The notes: generated from the sequence alone by a model not told the origin. A stretch of DNA of 64,000 nucleotides from Ypsolopha sequella (GCA_934047225.1 CAKOHE010000074.1:459385-523384); one strand, 5' to 3'. Shown: positions 31,205 to 42,662, counted from the first letter of the stretch. Numbers and translations: made by a program.

Positions 31205-31285
31205 GTGTAGCAGTATCATCAAGCGTGTTCACGATAACCGCCATGTCTGTGAACCGATACCTCGCCATCACTCAGTCACTGGTGG
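31205..31285 (+). pseudogene. Rhodopsin-class GPCR exon (TM3), truncated
   Basis: After an acceptor (ttaattccag) the frame gives VAVSSSVFTITAMSVNRYLAITQSL and then a TGA at about 31291. The helix followed by NRYLAI is transmembrane segment 3 with the DRY-type motif (Asp replaced by Asn) of class A receptors, probably a neuropeptide or amine receptor. The host-like reading is lost around 31285. From there the sequence leads into a 5'-truncated LINE (RT domain from about 31340). The exon starts with two bases of a codon (phase 1 intron). I cannot name the receptor. The rest of the exon was not found after the LINE. Confidence 0.6.
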
Positions 31286-31289
31286 GGAC

Positions 31290-33739
31290 CTGAACTCGAA
31301 CGGCTCCGGCATAAGTCCAGGCGCTTATTCAACAGAGCCATGAACACCAGAAACGAGGTAGATTGGGACGAGTACAGACAAGCCCAATTATTCTATAAAA
31401 AGCGTATCAGGATTAGGAGATGCGAATCCTGGCGCCGTTTCTGTGAGAACATCGAATCAAACAACGAAGCTGCCAGGGTACGCAAGGTCCTATCGAAAGA
31501 CCAAGATCGCAACCTAGGATCGCTTAAGAAACAAGGCAACACCTATACCTACTAACACAGACAACGAGACCTGTGAAGTACTACTTCAGACGCACTTCCC
31601 AGGTTGCAGCATCTCAGACGAATGCAACTGGGAGAAAATAACAAGTAGAATACCAAATGAGCAGGACTGGAAAACAGCTGGGACCGTGGTCGATATTGAC
31701 AAGACCATCTGGGCCGTCAACAGCTTTCTTCCTTTTAAATCGGCAGGGCTGGATGGCATATTCCCCGCTCTTTTAAGATGGGGAATTGAGTACCTAGCAG
31801 AGCCGCTGGCAGACATCCTGAAAGCATGTCTTGCACACAGCTACATACCGTACGACTGGAGGGAAGTCAAAGTCATTTTCTTGCCCAAACCAGGTAGAAG
31901 TGATTACACTGAAGCAAAAGCCTTCAGACCCATCAGTCTTACATCCTTTCTTCTTAAGACCCTCGAAAGGCTATGCGACAGGCATATCAGAGATAGAGCT
32001 CTAAAGAAGAAAACGTTCCACCCGAACCAACACGCCTACAGTTCGGATAAATCAACGGAGTCGGCTCTGCATAGCGTAGTGAAAAGAATCGAGAGCGCTC
32101 TAAATACAAAAGAATCAACGCTAGGCGCCTTTATCGATATCGAGGGTGCCTTTGACAAAACTAGATTCACAAACATCAACCATGCCCTTCTCAAGTATGA
32201 TGTCGAACCAACACTAAGCGGGTGGATAGACAACATGCTTAAGCTGAGAGCTGTGCAACTAAGTGTGAATGGCACTACCAGAGCTGTGGTTGCTAAAGGC
32301 TGCCCACAAGGAGGCGTCCTATCACCGCTACTCTGGAACATCGTGGCAGACGATCTAATCCGACGCCTCAACGAGAGGTGCTATCACACGATAGGCTATG
32401 CCGACGACCTTGTGACCTCATCAATAGGAAATTCGAAGGAACACTCTGCGAGTTAATGCAGAGTGCTTTCAAAGTCGTTGAAAAATGGTGCGAAGAGTAC
32501 CAACTAACAGTGAACCCGAAAAAAACCGAGTTAGTCCTGTTCACCAATAAGAGAAAACTGGCGAACATGAGACTACCGAAACTCTTCGGCACTGAACTAA
32601 CCATATCAACTGAAGTCAAATACCTAGGAATGATACTTGACAACAAGTTGAATTGGACAAAACACATGAACAACAAACTGAAAAAGGGAACAAAATGGCA
32701 GTGCAAACGCATGATGGGCAAAAAATGGGGACTACGCCCAAACATAATGCTATGGCTATACAAAGCAGTGATAAGACCAATGGTCTCGTACGGTGCCGTC
32801 GTCTGGTGGCCTAGGACGGACGCTGGCTACGTACAGAAAGAACTGGAAAAATTTCAAAGGCATGCTTGCATGCTTACCACAAGCTGCATGCGAACCACGG
32901 CATCCGCGGCCCTTGAGACCATCTTGGACGTCCCACCGCTACACCTGTTTATACAACAGGAGGCGGTGGTTGCAGCGTTCAGACTCAGGGCGGCTGGACA
33001 GTGGAAAAGCGATGACAGGGCACCACACCCATTCATTCTTAAGTTGGCCGTGTCCTACCAACCCATGATGGACGCACCGTGTGACAGAATACCTAAAAAG
33101 CATGTCTTTAATAGACAGTACAACGTCCAACTATTTGAGGAAACAGCAGATCACTCTAATATCCATGAGGTAAGGATATATACGGATGGATCCAAAACAA
33201 AGGTGGGTACTGGGGCCGGAGCGTACTCAGCTGAACTTAACATCCACAGGTCAACAGCCTTGGGTAAGCACAACACGATTTTCCAAGCGGAATGCGTAGG
33301 GATTATCCTGGCTACAAGCGCGGTGCTCAGAAAGGAAGTTAAAGGCCTCAACATTCGTATACTTTCTGACAGCACGGCGGTACTACGAGCCCTAAGCAAG
33401 ACTATTGTTAACTCTGGGCTAATACTACAGTGTCTAAATCAACTGGAAGGGGTAAGTCGACACAATAAAGTCACCCTCCAGTGGATAAAAAGACACAGCG
33501 GATCGCTGGGCAATGATGCGGCAGATGAACTGGCAAAGGAAGGTGCAAAAATGGAACTGGTAGGTGCTGAGCCACTGGTTCCCTTGCCCTTTAACCAGAT
33601 ACGAACCTGGCTGCGTGAGAGAACCAGCTCTCAACATGCTGAGCGATGGGCAAGTATGACAACTTGTAGACAGACGAAAGCGGTTCTACCCACCGTGGAC
33701 CGTCGCCTGACAAAGAAACTACTTCGTCTCAATACATAA
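31290..33739 (+). pseudogene. LINE with reverse transcriptase and RNase H (LOA/I-like)
   Basis: This is a 5'-truncated non-LTR retrotransposon ORF2. A linker region (31340-31555) includes SWRRFCENIESNNEAARVRK. The reverse transcriptase (31590-32830) has AFRPISLTSFLLKTLERL, FIDIEGAFDKTRF, GCPQGGVLSPLLWN and the catalytic YADD at 32396-32407. The thumb and connection end near 33000. An RNase H domain follows at 33165-33560: IYTDGSKTKVGTGAG with its Asp, FQAEC with its Glu, ILSDSTA, and IKRHSGSLGNDAADELAKEG. RT plus RNase H in a LINE points to the I, LOA or R1-related groups. The frame is broken near 31545 and again just after YADD (about 32417). No endonuclease domain is left. Confidence 0.88.
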
Positions 33740-33839
33740 AAAACACGATAATTGTTAATTTTTCATATATATTAGGTCATTAATTATGAAATTGGCGTTT
33801 TTTATAAAAATTTGAAGAAAACTCAATTTATATACAACA
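33740..33839. other. LINE 3' flank
   Basis: This short AT-rich segment separates the LINE stop from the Helitron end. Confidence 0.5.
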
Positions 33840-34209
33840 CTAGCTGACCCGGTGAACTTCGTATCACTTACCTCTTAATATAAACCATATTAATTTAAAC
33901 CATATGCATTTCAGAGCCGGTAGCTTTGTAAAGGCATCATCAGATAGTCTAAGTATCGGCTCCATAGTGGGCGGAAAGAGTGGGCAAATCACGCACACAT
34001 GTCCAGCTTAATGTTCATAATTATTTTGCATGAGACATATTACCAGCCAATTTTTTTTTGTCTGTATCGATTACGGCACATTACTAAACGTAATAGTAGA
34101 ATAGTAACCTGGCAACACTGACTGTCAGTGTCATTGTCACCGAACTTTCCAAGAAAATATAATTGATATTTCAAAACTATTTTTCAGAAGTTATAGTTAA
34201 CTTTTAACA

Positions 34210-34443
34210 ATGCATTGTCCCTTTTGTAAAAAGTGGATAGAACGGCAGAACAACAGAAGTACCTGTCCTAGTCGCACAAAAAAAATTGTTAAGATGCGAC
34301 GAATGTTTCACAATAACCGCTGATACCTTCAAGTTTTGTATAAAGTGCGGTCACAGTTTGAGCCGAATAATAATAGGGCTAACGAACAAAAAAATCGAGT
34401 GAAATAACAACTGTTATTGAAACCGAAGTTCGTCTCAACAATG

Positions 34444-34511
<68 letters not shown>

Positions 34512-34735
34512 TGTGTCTATCATCTAAAGGAATAACATTTTCAGAACTTATTTTAACTGCCGAAGAACTAAAGGATTTGGATGAGATTTAAGAAAGTCAT
34601 GAGCACAACATCGGCAATATTCTGGTTCTACCAGACTTGTCCGAGTCACCGAGGCCTTCCGCCGCTTCGTCAAGTCCTGGCAAGCCAAGTCAAGACATCT
34701 TTAGCAAGCCTGGTTCGCCTTTGCTGTTAGATTAA
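34210..34735 (+). pseudogene. Apparent captured zinc-ribbon gene fragment in the Helitron
   Basis: Opposite to the Helitron genes, an ATG at 34210 opens MHCPFCKKWIERQNNRSTCP. After a shift in an A-run the text continues as RCDECFTITADTFKFCIKCG. The CPFC...CP...CDEC...FCIKCG pattern looks like a zinc-ribbon. A TCA/ATC microsatellite follows (34444-34511). Then comes a block with TFSELILTAEELKDLDEI and, after a stop, LVLPDLSESPRPSAASSSPG ending in a TAG (GSPLLLD). About 100 bp upstream of the ATG, ctgtcagtgtcattgtcacc looks like host 5' leader sequence. None of this belongs to a Helitron protein. The parent gene is not identified. Confidence 0.45.
34444..34511. repeat. (ATC)n microsatellite, about 22 units
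   Basis: This is an uninterrupted run of tca/atc triplets. Confidence 0.98.
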
Positions 34736-34854
34736 TTGATATGTTGCCGATTCAGGTGTAAATCGCGGAAATTTTAGAAAATATGGTTCCTACCGTAAAG
34801 ATTGATTAATATAATCTTTATTAAAAAAATATTTGAATTGTATCAAATTGAATA

Positions 34855-35714
34855 TTATTTCAGACATATATGTATTAGTAACAACATATATATCCAAATG
34901 CATGACACCGCGTACTCGTGCATGTGGCGCGGGCTTCCAATGTAAGTGGCCGGCAAAATTGTAATTTTTCCCACATTGTTTGCATTGCCATCGGCATTAA
35001 TAGCATCGCGAAGATGAATGTACTCTTCAGATCGAAGCTGCTGTTGGTTTAAACGGATGTACGTCAATCGTTCAGTCTCAATTTTGACATGCATGTCAAC
35101 TGCAAACTGATGAAAAAGCCGTTGAAACATCAAAATGTGATTTACTTCACCTTCACGGATCATGAGTCTGTATGAATAAAAATTCAAAGTACTGACTTTT
35201 TTGTTGGTTTCAGCACCTATAATCAATTAATCAACCATCCCAAAAACTAATAATTCTAATGGATCAGGTGGTGGTACTAATTGTGGCAATTTTACTTTAC
35301 CACCAGCACAACATAATCCTGCAGATTCACCGCTGTATTTTAAAGCTTTACGTACGATGTTGACAATTGATTGACATTTCCCAATTCTTACAGATTTGTC
35401 GGCACTATAATCTATTTCCGGATCGTAGGAGATTGCTCCTCGTGCCAGGTTCACAGGAACATTGCGTCTGCGGAATCGATCAATTTCATTTTCCCGTGCT
35501 CGCTGCTGTTGTGATCGATGTGCCCGAACCCGTTCCATTCTATGCCTATCATCCACTTCATTGTAATTCACTCTAGAACGCAAATCTGCCATACCAATAC
35601 GACTGTTATCATTATCAGTCTCTTGCTGGTCATCAGTGCGATCAGCGCGTGAGGTAGCTCGCGCACATTCAATCGACTTCGACGACCTATGTTAGGTCGT
35701 TTTCTCCTCGGCAT
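34855..35714 (-). pseudogene. Helitron Rep/helicase N-terminal remnant
   Basis: The minus-strand ATG at 35714 opens MPRRKRPNIGRRSR, then shifts frame. The main stretch (35592-35230) includes ARGAISYDPEIDYSADKS and KYSGESAGLCCAGGKVKLPQ. The CC--GK(V/I)-LP module is typical of the N-terminal zinc region of animal Helitron proteins. A stop at 35229 is followed in the same frame by FYSYRLMIREGEVNHIL, MHVKIETERLTYIRLNQQQL and ILPATYIGSPRHMHEY. The last is the start of the HUH Rep domain. Several hundred residues of Rep and the whole helicase are gone, so this copy is non-autonomous. Confidence 0.85.
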
Positions 35715-36616
35715 TGTAAGCAGTATCAGAATGATAAATCAAGTTTTGAATCTTTTTTCAGGTGTTAAAAACATAATGTGTGCGGGTAATAGATAAATTG
35801 AATGCAATTCCGTGCATTTTGATACTTGACTGCTGTTAAAGTAAAATAACTGACACAATCCAATGTGATCTTCTAAAATAATCGTTAAAATATTTTTACG
35901 GATTTTTTCGAGGGTTTGACAATTTTTATAATTGCTAAAAACTAAGAAAAAAGGAAGCAGTTTGATCACAGAAAACTGTAGTCATAATGTAAAACCGGTA
36001 AAACCTCATACAAATTTCATAGTATCGGGGCGTTTTGACATTTTATAAAGAGTCGCTGATTTGATTTTTAGGGAAGTACCCAATTTTAGATCGTATAGCG
36101 AACTTTACTGTTTCAAAGTATATTTCTGAACGCACCCAACACAACAATCAAGTGTCATTATAATTTCAGTATTTTACATGTTTTAAATCTAAATACGCGA
36201 TAATCAGACTATTATGGATATATGTTGTCGATTCCAAACCCTTATTTAATCTAGATCTACATGTTTTTATTCCTAAAATACCGAACCGACGCGACGGGGC
36301 GAACATCAAATGTTTGACAGGTAAGAACAGTTTGTATGGGAAAATAAAATTGTCGTTTTTAGTATTTTCCTCGCTATTTTTCCACATTTTCTCATCGCTT
36401 AAACCTTCCCTGGACTTCCACGAATATTTCAAGACTAAACTTAGCCAAATCGGTTCAGCCGTTTTCGAGTTTTAGCGAGACTAACGAACAGCAATTCATT
36501 TTTATTTATATAGATAGATAGATAGATAGATTACGCTAGCAGCGACATTATTTTAATTTTTTTAAAGTGTCAGCTGTAAAGAAATATTACGAATCTTATC
36601 ATGGAAATGGATGACG

Positions 36617-39600
36617 TTAAGAGTATGACATAGCCAAAACAAAAACCAGTTCCGGGCGTGGCTTATTTATGTTACATTTGCGCGCGGGGGGAAATTCGTC
36701 CCGGTCTCTAAGCTCGCGTCGCCATAGCAAAAAAAACGAATAGAGTGGACGAGGCAGGGTCAAAAGTAATACGTATTTTATTTTATCTTATTTATTAGTG
36801 TATTTCGATCATCGTCACACGGCATTGCTCCTACTTGCTATCACGTCGGGACGTAAATTTATTATAGTCGGCTAAAAGTGGTTTTTTGAGTGTTTGATTT
36901 ATCAGTTGCCCCTCGGAACATTTCAGACACTCCTTTAGAGATGCATAATAATATCGTGACGGTTAATTGTCACCATTACCCATTCTTTAAATATTTTTCG
37001 CCCGTTGAGCTGGTTTTACACTTGCGGGAAAATAAATTGGACCAAAAATTTCTTTACAAAAAATTTTTACTAAAGTTGTTATTACAAAAAGTGGAAACTA
37101 ACAAATATTCTCAGAAGGAATGCACCACGTCACTATCTATCTCACTGTAGCCTATATCAATTATGCCTCTCTCATTCAACTACGTTTAACTGTGTTACTA
37201 TCTCATTCCAACTCATTTTAAATAGCGTCACTATTTATCTCACTCTAACGCGTGTTAAATGGCATTTCTAATGAACGTCAAATATTTTTACTGCCCGCCA
37301 CTCTTTCATTCTAAATTCTAATTATTTAAAAAATACGCAGCTCCTTTGGTAGTAAAATAGCAATAACTTTTTTTTTCAAAAGTAATACACAGAAATTGCC
37401 AGATCATTTGAAAAACAATATTTGATGAGCCGTTATTTAAGACAATTTGCAAAACTAACATAGAACATTTTTTTTCAGGGTGTGGTGTCGAACTAACCTA
37501 ATTATAAAAAATTGCTCATAAATTGGGTTTTTATTTTTTCTTCCTGATGTTACAGCATTTCAAGGTTTATTTTTGACTTTATCAATAGCAGGACTATTCA
37601 GAGTTGCGCAACAAAAATTTTATTCTTAGAATTTAGAACTGGTTAGCTTTGACTCTCAAAAATCTATTCGAATTTATAAAAGTACCATCAACTCGAAGAC
37701 TATCTACTTTTTGCTGAGGTCATAATTTGATATTCTGGTCAGTCATGAGCTGGCCTACCAGCCTTCCAAAGGAAAGCGTTTACTTTTGGGACACCTGTTT
37801 ACCCTTGGGATTAATCGCCAAGTGTTTAAAATATAGAAATTTATTTGTATCATAGTTTGAATTGTTCAGGTCCCTTTACGCAAAATGAAAAAAAAAAAAC
37901 TCTTTTAGGATTAATTTGTTGTCCCTATGTTTGTCTGTTTGTCGGTTTGTCTAGGCAATTTTTCCGAGTAAAATCAATAAATGCTAATATTTACAGCCCT
38001 GTAAAACATACATATTATAACGTTTTTATGGCCTTTTGTTTAACTTTTTCATACAAATTTTCTCCTTATGAAAATATAGAGATCAACACTTGACATAATA
38101 TTTTGCATTTGAAAGAAAGCACAGAAAGGAACTGTAGAACAAATAATGTAAAAAATATAAAAACCATATCGTTATATTCTAAAGCTTTGTTTATTATTTT
38201 TTTTTCTTTGTTACAAAGATAACAAATATTTTCATACAAGGTTTTCCTTAAGGGCTATTTCTCCGAATTTGTAACAAAATATTAAGAAATAATTATAACG
38301 GTAAAGTACAACTTTTAGCTAAGACAATTTATTGTTAAAAGTTTGCTATATGAATAAACATATTTTAATGATATTATGGTATCTTCAAAATAATTGGGTT
38401 TTCCATAAGCGTGATATCAGATTATTTAAGAAATTTACGGCTGGTATCACGACGACGGATAAGCCAATTATTTTATTACTATTGTAATATAATTAAAAAT
38501 ATGTTTATGCATACAGCAGACTTTTAACTATAAGTTTTCTTAACTAAAAGTTGTATTTTTACATATTGAAATTGTATTTCTCATCAAGAAGTGCAAGATG
38601 ACAAGATATTTAAAATAAGTTAATTGAATTTGTGAAATGGTTTCAGGTAAAAACAGTTTTCCATGAAACGGTAACTGTTTATACATAGCAAAGTGTGTAA
38701 ACTTAGTCATCTTAACATGAACGACGCCTGTATTTCTCCCTTTTTTATTTCCAGTATAGATAAAAATATACAAACTTGTTAAACTTTGCGTAAAAACGAG
38801 GCAATATTGACGATATCCTGACAGCTATTATGATGGTGTTTTATCAAATTTTGCTTTTTGGGCTGTATAGAGACGTAGTTAGATGTCACTAGAATATACT
38901 CATGAAAAAAGATATGAAGAAAATAAGCTGTAGACTTCACATTCGGTTTATACCTATTGTATAAATTTTAAGAAAAATACAGGGGTAAAGGGACCTCTTA
39001 AGGAAAACCTTGTATTAAACTATTTGTTATTTTAGTAAAAATTAATTCAAGGGAAAAAATAAACAAAGCTATCGCCACATTGAACAGTAGATAATTAATC
39101 CCTTTAGAAAAGAACAACATGGTTTTCATATTTTTTACATTATTTGTTCAACAATCCTTTTTGTGTTGACTTTTAAATGCAAAATATTATCTCAAGTGTT
39201 CATCCCTACATTTTCATAGTGAGAAAATTTGTATGAAAAACGTAAAAAAAAGACGTAAAAACCTAAAACGTAATATAAATAAAAACGTCAAAAGTATGTT
39301 TTTACAGCTCTATAGAGGGCCGTTAATATTGGTATTTATTAATTTTACCCAGAAAAAATTGTCTAGACAAACGGACAGACAGACAAACATAGGGATAACA
39401 AATTAATCCTAAAAGAGTTTCATTATTTTCATTTTGCGTAACAGAACTTGAACATGTACCGACAGGATTATCTACGATCTAATAATTTTGCCATGCACTG
39501 TAAATATTTCAAAATAAATTTCTATATTTTAAATACTTGGCGATTTATCCCAAGTAAGTGTACCTATATAATTTGCAAAAAACTTCATTTATTGGACCTG

Positions 39601-40358
39601 AAATGGTGAGCCAATACTAGAGGGTAATTTCACGAAAAGGTCATTGACCTTTGTTACAGATCTCAGTAAGTAAATTAATTTGGGTTTCAATAACGATCAC
39701 AAAATTATTCTTTTAGAGTAACATATATTATTTTCCCGCATAAAAAAATGAATTCATTCCAAATTCATTCAGTTTTGTTGTTATGACTATGGCACGATGT
39801 AGCTAAATCACTCATACGCATATTTTGTTGAGTTTTTAACGGCAGGAATATGATGCTCCTCGAAATATTACTTTATAAAATTAATTACAATGTGTTTTGA
39901 AGTAGTTTTGGGAGATATTTATAGCTTGCAAAAAAGGGCACAGGTTCCACGTCTTACGGGCGCCAACGCTAGGCGTAGACTGACAATATCTTGCTGCCGC
40001 TGACTGTATCAGTGGATTTACGTATTTTTGGAAAAAGGGGGTGCTTTTTTTGACCCGAATAACGTGGTATTTGGAAAATGAATAGATATCATTCACACTA
40101 ATTTTATTAAAAAAAAACCAACAAAATCGCGAAAGCGATACCTGAAACAAAATCGATAAGAAGTGTGCAATAGAGGGTTACAAAAAAATTCGTTGACAGT
40201 ACAAATATGAATCGATTAACGTGGTTTGTGGAAAATGAATACCTTAAAGTTCAACCAAAAACATGTATTTTTTTTATGGCTATACGTAACCTAATTATTG
40301 CAACAAAATCATCCGAAAGCTGACATTTTATTTCTGTTTGTATTTTCGTTCCCCTTAA
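36617..40358 (+). mobile_element. TTAA-flanked 3.7-kb element, copy 1
   Basis: It is bounded by TTAA at 36617-36620 and 40355-40358. Reading inward, one end is GAGTATGACATAGCCAAAAC and the other GGGGAACGAAAATAC. The second copy (47235-51410) is the reverse complement with the same two ends. A duplicate empty site for copy 2 exists at 16789-16792. The ends are not inverted repeats of each other. Short open frames are conserved between copies (an 87-codon one starting MFDLSVAPRNISDTP at 36890) but have no recognisable domain. TTAA target choice suggests mobilisation by a piggyBac-type transposase. Confidence 0.82.
37785..39575. repeat. 1.8-kb imperfect palindrome inside the TTAA element
   Basis: The outer arms pair cacctgtttacccttggg / gatttatcccaagtaagtg and cgccaagtgtttaaaatata / tatattttaaatacttggcg. 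Further in, tttgtctaggcaatttttcc pairs with gaaaaaattgtctagacaaa. The axis falls near 38430 between gtgatatcagattatttaag and gtatcacgacgacggataag. The mirrored copy 2 has the same internal symmetry. Confidence 0.85.
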
Positions 40359-40956
40359 GGCAGAACTGTTTTTGAAGATTTAATTTTTACAATCAAACTG
40401 AAAATAAAACAACATTTAAGACTGTATAGAGCATGAAGAACGCCAGATTTTCGAGGATTTGTTTGAAGAAATTCAGACTATCCTTGTATTGTATTTGTTT
40501 TATATATTTTTTTATCTTGGGATTCTACTTATGAACAATGTATTAAGATTTATACTTATGTCAAAAAAAAAAGTTTTCTTATTCTTTATTGTACACAGAA
40601 AATAAACATTTACAAACATACTCTAAGCAAATTGACATGTACAAAGGCAAACTTTTCTCTATAAACAGATTTCTTCCAGTCTACCTCTGGGGATAATAGA
40701 ATATAATGATGATGATCCAACTTTTTTTTTTAGTTTCAAAAGTTCGTTTCAAGAACGCGGTTTTTTTTTTTTTTTAATTTATTTATCTAATTATCATGTT
40801 TTGTACATATTTTTGTCTTATAAAAAAGAAAATCACGTAAACCCTTAGTGGGTTTAAATGTGATTTCTGAGCCACTTCTTAGGTACAGTACATAACAAAA
40901 AAAAATACAAGTAAATAATAAAAAACATTTAACATTTAACTGAGATAATTAATTGT
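40359..40956. other. AT-rich spacer, no gene
   Basis: Homopolymer runs and no recognised element. Confidence 0.5.
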
Positions 40957-41530
40957 TCAAGACAATAGATGTCTCTTCATGATTTTTCTTACTTTGTAAG
41001 GTTTGACATCTATGTCTTGCAACACTTTACCTGGTATACTATTTAACATTTCAGGTAGCATGTAGTTCCAAGTGCGCTTTCCATAAATATTGTTGCATTT
41101 GGGCAGAACATAAGGAGGTAGATAAGAAAGGTTACGAAAATGTTGCGCCCGCGTTCTCTTTTGAAGACAGTTGACATTATTATATTCTTCACACACAACA
41201 GCTAGTTTAATCTTATTGAATACATCAATTACTCTGCAATATTTAAATAATCCTTTCTCATCTTCTCTGAAACGGTTTCTTATGTTGATAGGTACAATGT
41301 TTTTTAAGATACTACGTTGAAGTTTATAAATTTTTTCAATATAGGTTTTATAAGTACGGCCGTAACTACTTAGTCCATAACTAATAATAGAATCCGCCAT
41401 AGACATATACAGTAATCTCACTGTAGAAAAGGGTAATTTATATTTCAATATTACTAATTTAGCTAGAATAGCTCGTAGTTTTTTACTTATACGTTCTATA
41501 CGTTGGTTAAGAGACCAACTTGTTTTTTTT
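40957..41530 (-). pseudogene. LINE reverse transcriptase C-terminal remnant
   Basis: The minus-strand frame gives a coiled segment (LNQRIERISKKLRAILAKL), then FSTVRLLYMSMADSIISYGL, YKLQRSILKNIVPINIR and a C-terminal part ending KIMKRHLLS. This is the domain after the palm in CR1/jockey-like LINEs (motif L----SII-YG---W/YG). The stop at 40957 looks natural. The 5' part is missing. It is truncated upstream near 41530, where a different minus-strand reading begins. Confidence 0.72.
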
Positions 41531-41569
41531 TTTCATAAAATAGGTAAAAGAAATATGAAGGGATTGTAC

Positions 41570-41733
41570 TTAAATCCAATATTTTTTTCTCTACAAAATA
41601 TTTCAGTATTAGCTAAAAACACACCAATTTGTTGTTTCGCTGCGTGATCATTAGTATTACGCGCCAAAAAAAAGAGGTCAATGAGCCAACATATTATAAT
41701 CGCCACTATCAAAAGCTTGCTAGGGTAGGTCAT
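41570..41733 (-). CDS. Possible secreted-protein first exon (odorant-binding-like)
   Basis: A minus-strand ATG at 41733 opens MTYPSKLLIVAIIICWLIDL, a good signal peptide or anchor. It continues HAAKQQIGVFLANTEIFCRE with KNIG. A hydrophobic leader followed by a helix ending in Cys, basic residues and (N/G)I/VG is reminiscent of the first helix of insect odorant-binding proteins. One cysteine is not enough to prove it. A GT donor (TTTAA|GTACAA) could end the exon at 41570. A TATATA stretch lies about 20 bp upstream. A LINE remnant sits where the next intron would start. Low confidence; a chance open frame is the alternative. Confidence 0.25.
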
Positions 41734-42248
41734 TCTCTTAGTCCGTATATATAAAACCTGGAAAGCAACTTTTAAACAAAAAACAAATAACGGAAACAGC
41801 TATTGAATTACAGGAATTATGGATTCTTGAATCTGTAAGAAAATTTCGGCAATTTCATAGTTACCTATTATCTACCAATAAAACATTTCTAAGAAGGTTG
41901 TGTGTCTCTATACATTGACTGTTTTTCACATTTAATAAACGAAATATATTGGTAAATAAGGCCTGCTGAGATGTTACTATTATGTTACATGAACAGCAGC
42001 AGAGTAAGTATATAGTCATATATATTGTTGGTGTCCTTGCAAATACCAGAAAGACATTTTGAAATTTTTGCCAACGTTCCGTCACAACATATTTTGATTC
42101 AGTTTTCTTTATATTTATGTAAATCCAGTTTACCTTTACAACGTGAATAATTACCGTTTCTAACGCTATTTTTGTATTTATTTTTAACTAGCCTCTTACC
42201 TACAACTGAGTCTGCGTATTAAAAGTAATAATTCAAGTTTGTTGCGCG

Positions 42249-42662
42249 TTAAGAGGCTATGCGAATTTTATTTTTGTCACTGTCACTCCAAGCGAAAAGT
42301 CGCGCAGTGCGAGAGGGGCGGATTCAGGGCAAAAGGGAAAAAAGTTGGTTTTATATTTTTATTAAAAAATCTTAAATAGCTAGCAAAATTTCAAATATCA
42401 AATCTCTAGATATTGTTGAAACACACCCAATAAAATATGTTTGAGTTCTGTATATGGTTCCTATTTGTCAAACGAGGAAAAAAAGTGTCTTTAAAGACCT
42501 CATTTCAACAATTATTGCTATCGAGGAAAATTTATCCAAATATGTTTTCCTATTTCAAAACCCTAGATTATATAGTCAAAATGCATATACCAGAAATTTA
42601 TTAAAATTTTCATGAAATACACAGAAAAGAAACACCCGTATTTTTTTCGCATATCGCCTTAA
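42249..42662 (-). repeat. TTAA-flanked MITE, copy A
   Basis: It reads TTAA|GAGGCTATGCGAATTTTATT ... ATTTTTTTCGCATATCGCC|TTAA, with imperfect 13-bp terminal inverted repeats. It is related to 49569-49992 and 55278-55687. The interior includes cactgtcactccaagcgaaa and gtttgagttctgtatatgg. Size (414 bp) and TTAA suggest a piggyBac-type MITE. Confidence 0.9.

Larger units (their letters stand above)
33840..36526 (-). mobile_element. Helitron carrying a decayed Rep gene and a gene fragment
   Basis: On the minus strand the 3' end reads cgaagttcaccgggtcagctag, finishing in CTAG next to a T. This is a Helitron CTRR terminus, with the coordinate at 33840. The other end begins in a short GATA-type microsatellite (36509-36531), inside which the initial TC must lie, so that boundary is uncertain by a few bases. 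It is followed inward by tgaattgctgttcgttagtc and gaaaacggctgaaccgattt. I know these as a common lepidopteran Helitron 5' end. The Rep-like protein remnants on the same strand support the call. There is no target duplication, as expected. Confidence 0.82.

Noticed and set aside
36890..37150. 86-codon frame conserved in both TTAA elements as a gene
   Set aside because: It is shared simply because the element is duplicated. It has no recognisable domain or start context, though selection cannot be excluded without more copies.
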